This document shows positions 35,168 to 35,294 of a DNA stretch of 35,294 nt, piece by piece. The stretch comes from Ensifer sp. MPMI2T. Its GTDB lineage: Bacteria; Pseudomonadota; Alphaproteobacteria; Rhizobiales; Rhizobiaceae. The DNA is taken from contig NZ_SRXN01000053.1 of assembly GCF_004827385.1 (NCBI RefSeq), forward strand, positions 1 through 35,294, given 5' to 3'. The translations under genes were made by a program, and so were the position numbers. The first letter of the stretch is position 1, and each line of letters starts with the position of its first letter. Below the pieces are notes generated by a model, which did not search any database, was not told the DNA's origin, and saw only the letters and a list, made by a program, of their open reading frames with translations.

Positions 35168-35294
35168 GTAAGCGCGCATTTCAGTGCACGGCGTAAAGCG
35201 GCGGTTCAGGCTGGCTGTTTTTTGAAGTTGAAGGGCAGCAGGTCGGTGATATCGGCGTCGGCGGCACGCTGCGGCAATGCGGTGAGGACGTGGC
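35168..35294 (-). mobile_element. End of a second IS66-type element (runs off the window)
   Basis: GTAAGCGCGCATTTC at 35168 looks like an IS66 terminal repeat, and the end of a tnpC gene follows directly. The element continues to the right. Confidence 0.75.
35206..35294 (-). CDS. IS66-family TnpC, C-terminal end only
   Basis: The last ~29 codons read HVLTALPQRAADADITDLLP then FNFKKQPA and a TGA at 35206-35208. The DLLPxNF end is typical of IS66 TnpC proteins. It differs from the tnpC end at 31524 (MLMPWNYSRRTNG), so this is a different IS66-type element. Confidence 0.75.
   Translation of the reverse strand, partial: HVLTALPQRAADADITDLLPFNFKKQPA

Noticed and set aside
1..35294. CRISPR arrays, tRNA or rRNA genes
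   Set aside because: No regularly spaced direct repeats, no tRNA-like cloverleaf with a T-arm motif and no rRNA sequence were seen on reading.

Overview
The window looks like symbiotic-plasmid (or symbiosis-island) DNA of a fast-growing rhizobium, most like the Sinorhizobium (Ensifer) fredii / NGR234 group. The evidence is a nodD start, two nod boxes, a complete GDP-fucose/NodZ Nod-factor decoration set, an NGR234-type nopT effector gene with every known functional residue in place, and a tts-box-driven type III secretion operon (nopC-nopA-y4yQ-rhcV-y4yS). All of this sits among many insertion sequences and decayed transposases. No strain can be fixed from sequence alone.

Layout. 1-900: 5' end of nodD (minus strand), a nod box pointing away from it, and a broken chitooligosaccharide-deacetylase (NodB/CE4) remnant. 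856-7428: noeJ (minus), then noeK, a nod box, nodZ, noeL and nolK (plus). Together these make GDP-L-fucose from mannose-6-phosphate and transfer it to the Nod factor. 7567-10240: an IS3-family element interrupted by a decayed IS110/IS1111-type element. 10539-12151: a small HTH regulator and a SyrM/NodD-like LysR regulator. 12.2-14.4 kb: IS1380 and Tn3-family transposase debris. 14690-15475: nopT with a candidate tts box. 15.7-15.95 kb: remnant of an acetylpolyamine-amidohydrolase-like gene.

16028-21370 (minus) is a tightly coupled five-gene operon: a histidine/serine-decarboxylase-like PLP enzyme, an RtxC-like membrane desaturase, an O-acetylhomoserine-sulfhydrylase-like enzyme, a class I glutamine amidotransferase (PuuD-like) and an EamA exporter. 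It resembles the last steps of rhizobitoxine biosynthesis, but the serinol-forming aminotransferase domain of RtxA is missing and a group II amino-acid decarboxylase stands in its place. My main hypothesis is that it makes a vinylglycine enol-ether amino acid. If the decarboxylase makes ethanolamine from serine, the product would be aminoethoxyvinylglycine (AVG) or a relative, an ethylene-synthesis inhibitor that would favour nodulation.

21945-26432 (minus): the T3SS operon, with a near-perfect tts box and a 13-bp perfect hairpin between nopA and y4yQ. 26580-31526: an IS66-family element whose tnpC is split by a 2.5-kb serine-recombinase element flanked by a GC dinucleotide. Removing the element restores the tnpC frame. 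31624-32820: a 5'-truncated IS1182-type transposase. 32928-34958: a divergent quinone-oxidoreductase/AraC pair, both frame-damaged. 35168-end: the start of another IS66-type element.
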